Of a stretch of 64,000 bases of DNA, positions 62,815-64,000 are shown in pieces. Origin of the DNA: Prosopocoilus inquinatus (taxonomy: Eukaryota; Arthropoda; Insecta; Coleoptera; Lucanidae); assembly GCA_036172665.1 (NCBI GenBank), contig JAYKNF010000025.1, positions 186,001-250,000 of the forward strand, written 5' to 3'. A program made the position numbers and the translations under genes. The stretch's first letter is position 1. Every line of letters begins with the position of its first letter. Under the pieces are notes generated by a model. The model worked only from the letters and a program-made list of their open reading frames with translations. It had not been told where the DNA came from and made no database searches.

Positions 62815-64000
62815 GACGCAGCAGAAGCTGGAAATAGTTTTGAACGAAACAACACGTATTAGCGTTGTTCCTGTGATGTATCTAATCGATCCTTACTCAT
62901 CTATCATGTTATTTGAAGTTTGGATGGGCTCCAGTAACTCTGAAGTGAGATAAGAAGTTCTCGGACGCAGCAGAAGCTGGAAATAGTTTTGAACGAAACA
63001 ACACGTATTAGCGTTGTTCCTGTGATGTATCTAATCGATCCTTACTCATCTGTCATGTTATTTGAAGTTTCGATGGACTCTAGTAACTCTGATGTGAGAT
63101 ACTAAGTTTTTGGACGCAGCAGGAGCTGGAAATAGTTTTAAACGAAACAACACGCATTAGCGTTGTTCCTGTGATGTATCTAATCGATCCTTACTCATCT
63201 ATCAATTTATTTGGCGTTTCGATGGACTCCAGTAACTTTGATGTGAGATGTGAAGTTCTCGGACGCAGCTGAAGCTGGAAATAGTTTTAAATGAAACAAC
63301 ACGTATTAGCGTTGTTCCTGTGATGTATCTAATCGATCTTTACTCATCTATCATGTTATTTGACGTTTCGATGGACTCCAGTAACTCTAATGTGAGAAAC
63401 GAAATTTTCGGGCCCAGCAGAAGCTGGAAATAGTTTTAAACGAAACAACACGCATTAGCGTTGTTCCTGTGATGTATCTAATCGATCCTTACTCATCAAT
63501 CATGTTATTTGGCGTTTCGATGGACTCCAGTAACTTTGATGTGAGATACGAAATCTTCGGACGCAGCAGAAGCTGGAAATAGTTTTAAACGAAAGAACAC
63601 GCATTAGCGTTGTTCCTGTGATGTATCTAATCGATCCTTACTCATCTGTCATGTTATTTGGCGTTTCGATGGACTCCAGTAACTTTGATGTGAGTTACGA
63701 AGTTCTCGGACGCAGCAGAAGCTGGAAATAGTTTTAAATGAAACAACACATATTAGCGTTGTTCCTGTGATGTATTTAATCGATCCTTACTTATCTACTA
63801 TGTTATTTGACGTTTCGATGGACTCCAGTAACTCTGATGTGAGATACGAAATTTTCGGACGCAGCAGAAGCTGGAAATAGTTTTAAACGAAACAACACGT
63901 ATTAGCGTTGTTCCTGTGATGTATCTAATCGATCCTTACTCATCTATCATGTTATTTGGCGTTTCGATGGACTCCAGTAGCTCTGATGTGAGATACGACG
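62815..64000 (+). repeat. Run of unusual, more divergent monomers
   Basis: Many changes here are rare or absent elsewhere: ttgaagttt (62914, 63062), actaagttttt near 63102, tcaatttattt near 63203, agatgtgaag near 63248, gggcccagc near 63410, catcaatcatg near 63496, gaaatcttcgg near 63550, cgaaagaacacg near 63591 and gagttacg near 63693. The 149-bp spacing is kept. It still belongs to the same satellite but fits no standard HOR order. Confidence 0.85.

Larger units (their letters stand above)
1..64000 (+). repeat. 149-bp satellite DNA array with higher-order repeats, filling the window
   Basis: The window is a continuous head-to-tail array. The near-invariant core attagcgttgttcctgtg recurs every 149 bp (for example cgttgttcct begins at 131, 280, 429, 578, 727 and 876), and I found no unique sequence, gap or strand switch. 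The best conserved stretches are acaacac, attagcgttgttcctgt, gttattt, gagatac and agctggaaatagtttt. Most variation sits at about a dozen sites, such as gtgatg/gtgctg/gtaatg, aatcgat/aaacgat/aattgat, gacg/ggcg/gtcg and tttcgatgg/tttggatgg/tttggacgg. Because 149 is not divisible by 3, each monomer shifts the reading frame, and no open frame exceeds about 85 codons. Arrays like this usually form constitutive heterochromatin, often at centromeres; that role is inference here. Confidence 0.99.
61836..64000 (+). repeat. HOR block 13 (right end cut by the window), class I start
   Basis: It holds 14 complete monomers and a 95-bp partial starting at 63906. It opens with a class I spacer monomer (agctagaaatagtttt, aaacgatac), the 133-bp monomer, B, C, D, E and F. 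From about 62,815 the monomers depart from the usual subtype set. Confidence 0.92.

Noticed and set aside
1..64000. CRISPR array
   Set aside because: The unit is 149 bp and variable throughout, with no short identical repeats separated by unique spacers and no cas genes.
1..64000. Tandemly repeated gene, such as a surface-protein or silk-like repeat
   Set aside because: 149 is not a multiple of 3, stops occur in every frame within about two monomers, and 1-, 2-, 16- and 73-bp deletions are tolerated.
1..64000. Telomere repeats or rDNA spacer
   Set aside because: I saw no TTAGGG-like short repeats and no rRNA sequence next to the array within the window.
1..64000. The whole array as an assembly artefact
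   Set aside because: The blocks differ by many private variants and mapped chimeric monomers, which a simple assembly loop would not create. Local duplications such as 3,633 and 1,341 bp still need read support.

Overview
The whole 64 kb window is one uninterrupted tandem array of a single satellite DNA family. The basic unit is 149 bp and every copy I read lies in the same orientation. About 436 complete monomers and two partial end monomers fill the window. I see no protein-coding gene, RNA gene, transposon, CRISPR array, unique spacer or inverted segment. An unbroken, same-strand, AT-rich array with large higher-order repeats is typical of eukaryotic centromeric, pericentromeric or subtelomeric heterochromatin. 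I do not recognise the family and cannot name the species. A representative monomer (280-428) counts to about 40% GC with nine CpG sites, roughly 1.5 times expectation, which argues against a genome that heavily methylates this repeat.

Monomers are not identical. They fall into roughly 25-30 recurring subtypes defined by about a dozen variable sites, and the subtypes recur in a fixed long order, which makes a higher-order repeat (HOR). I use these letters: B (aaacgattc, gcaggagc); C (gtgctg, ggcg, aactatg); D (ctgtcatg, acaaaatttt); E (tggatggtctcc); F (gtgaag, aaccctg); G (aactttg, gaaatttt, aataatttt); H (gcgatgtt, agaacctgg); I (agatgcgaag or agatgagaag); J (gacgcttcg, gagaatcg); K (gtcctcggaagc); L (148 bp); M (gtaatg, aaagagttttg); N (tggatgggctcc); O (gtaacg); P (tggacgg, gttatcgg); Q (aattgatcc); R (ccctacttagc); S (gtaactaatcg, gatgagag); T (aactttg, gcagctgaagc); U (ttacttatc, aactatg); V (ctgtcatg, gaaatttt); W (gatattacg, or a region derived from it); X (gtttgaatgg or gttttaatgg, ctggtg); Y (ctactatg, aaatg); Z (gtgctg, actaatc or aataatc); AA (gtatgtaatcg, gtcg, actctag). 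An apostrophe marks a close variant.

Four rare length variants serve as landmarks: a 76-bp monomer (73-bp deletion), a 133-bp monomer (16-bp deletion), the 148-bp L monomer (1-bp deletion), and a 147-bp monomer in which 11 bp is replaced by extra CAG units. The 76-bp monomer, present 13 times, cuts the window into 14 HOR blocks. Every complete block length equals an exact whole number of 149-bp units plus the landmark monomers. Blocks range from 2,592 to 6,466 bp (18 to 44 monomers). The tidiest full block is 19365-25383 (41 monomers, 6,019 bp).

Layout: 1-19364 is built from class I blocks, in which one B-like monomer separates the 76-bp and 133-bp monomers. It contains a 9,564-bp long-range duplication and a 1,788-bp one. 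19365-41350 is class II, in which the two truncated monomers are adjacent, and includes a recent 3,633-bp tandem duplication. 41351-49945 returns to class I and is closely related to 9413-19364. 49946-61835 is class II again, with 1,043-bp and 1,341-bp tandem duplications. 61836-64000 starts as class I; from about 62.8 kb its monomers carry many private substitutions, as if approaching a less homogenised part or an edge of the array. The block differences look like in-register unequal exchange between homologous monomers: several junctions lie inside chimeric monomers and can be bounded to a few tens of bases.
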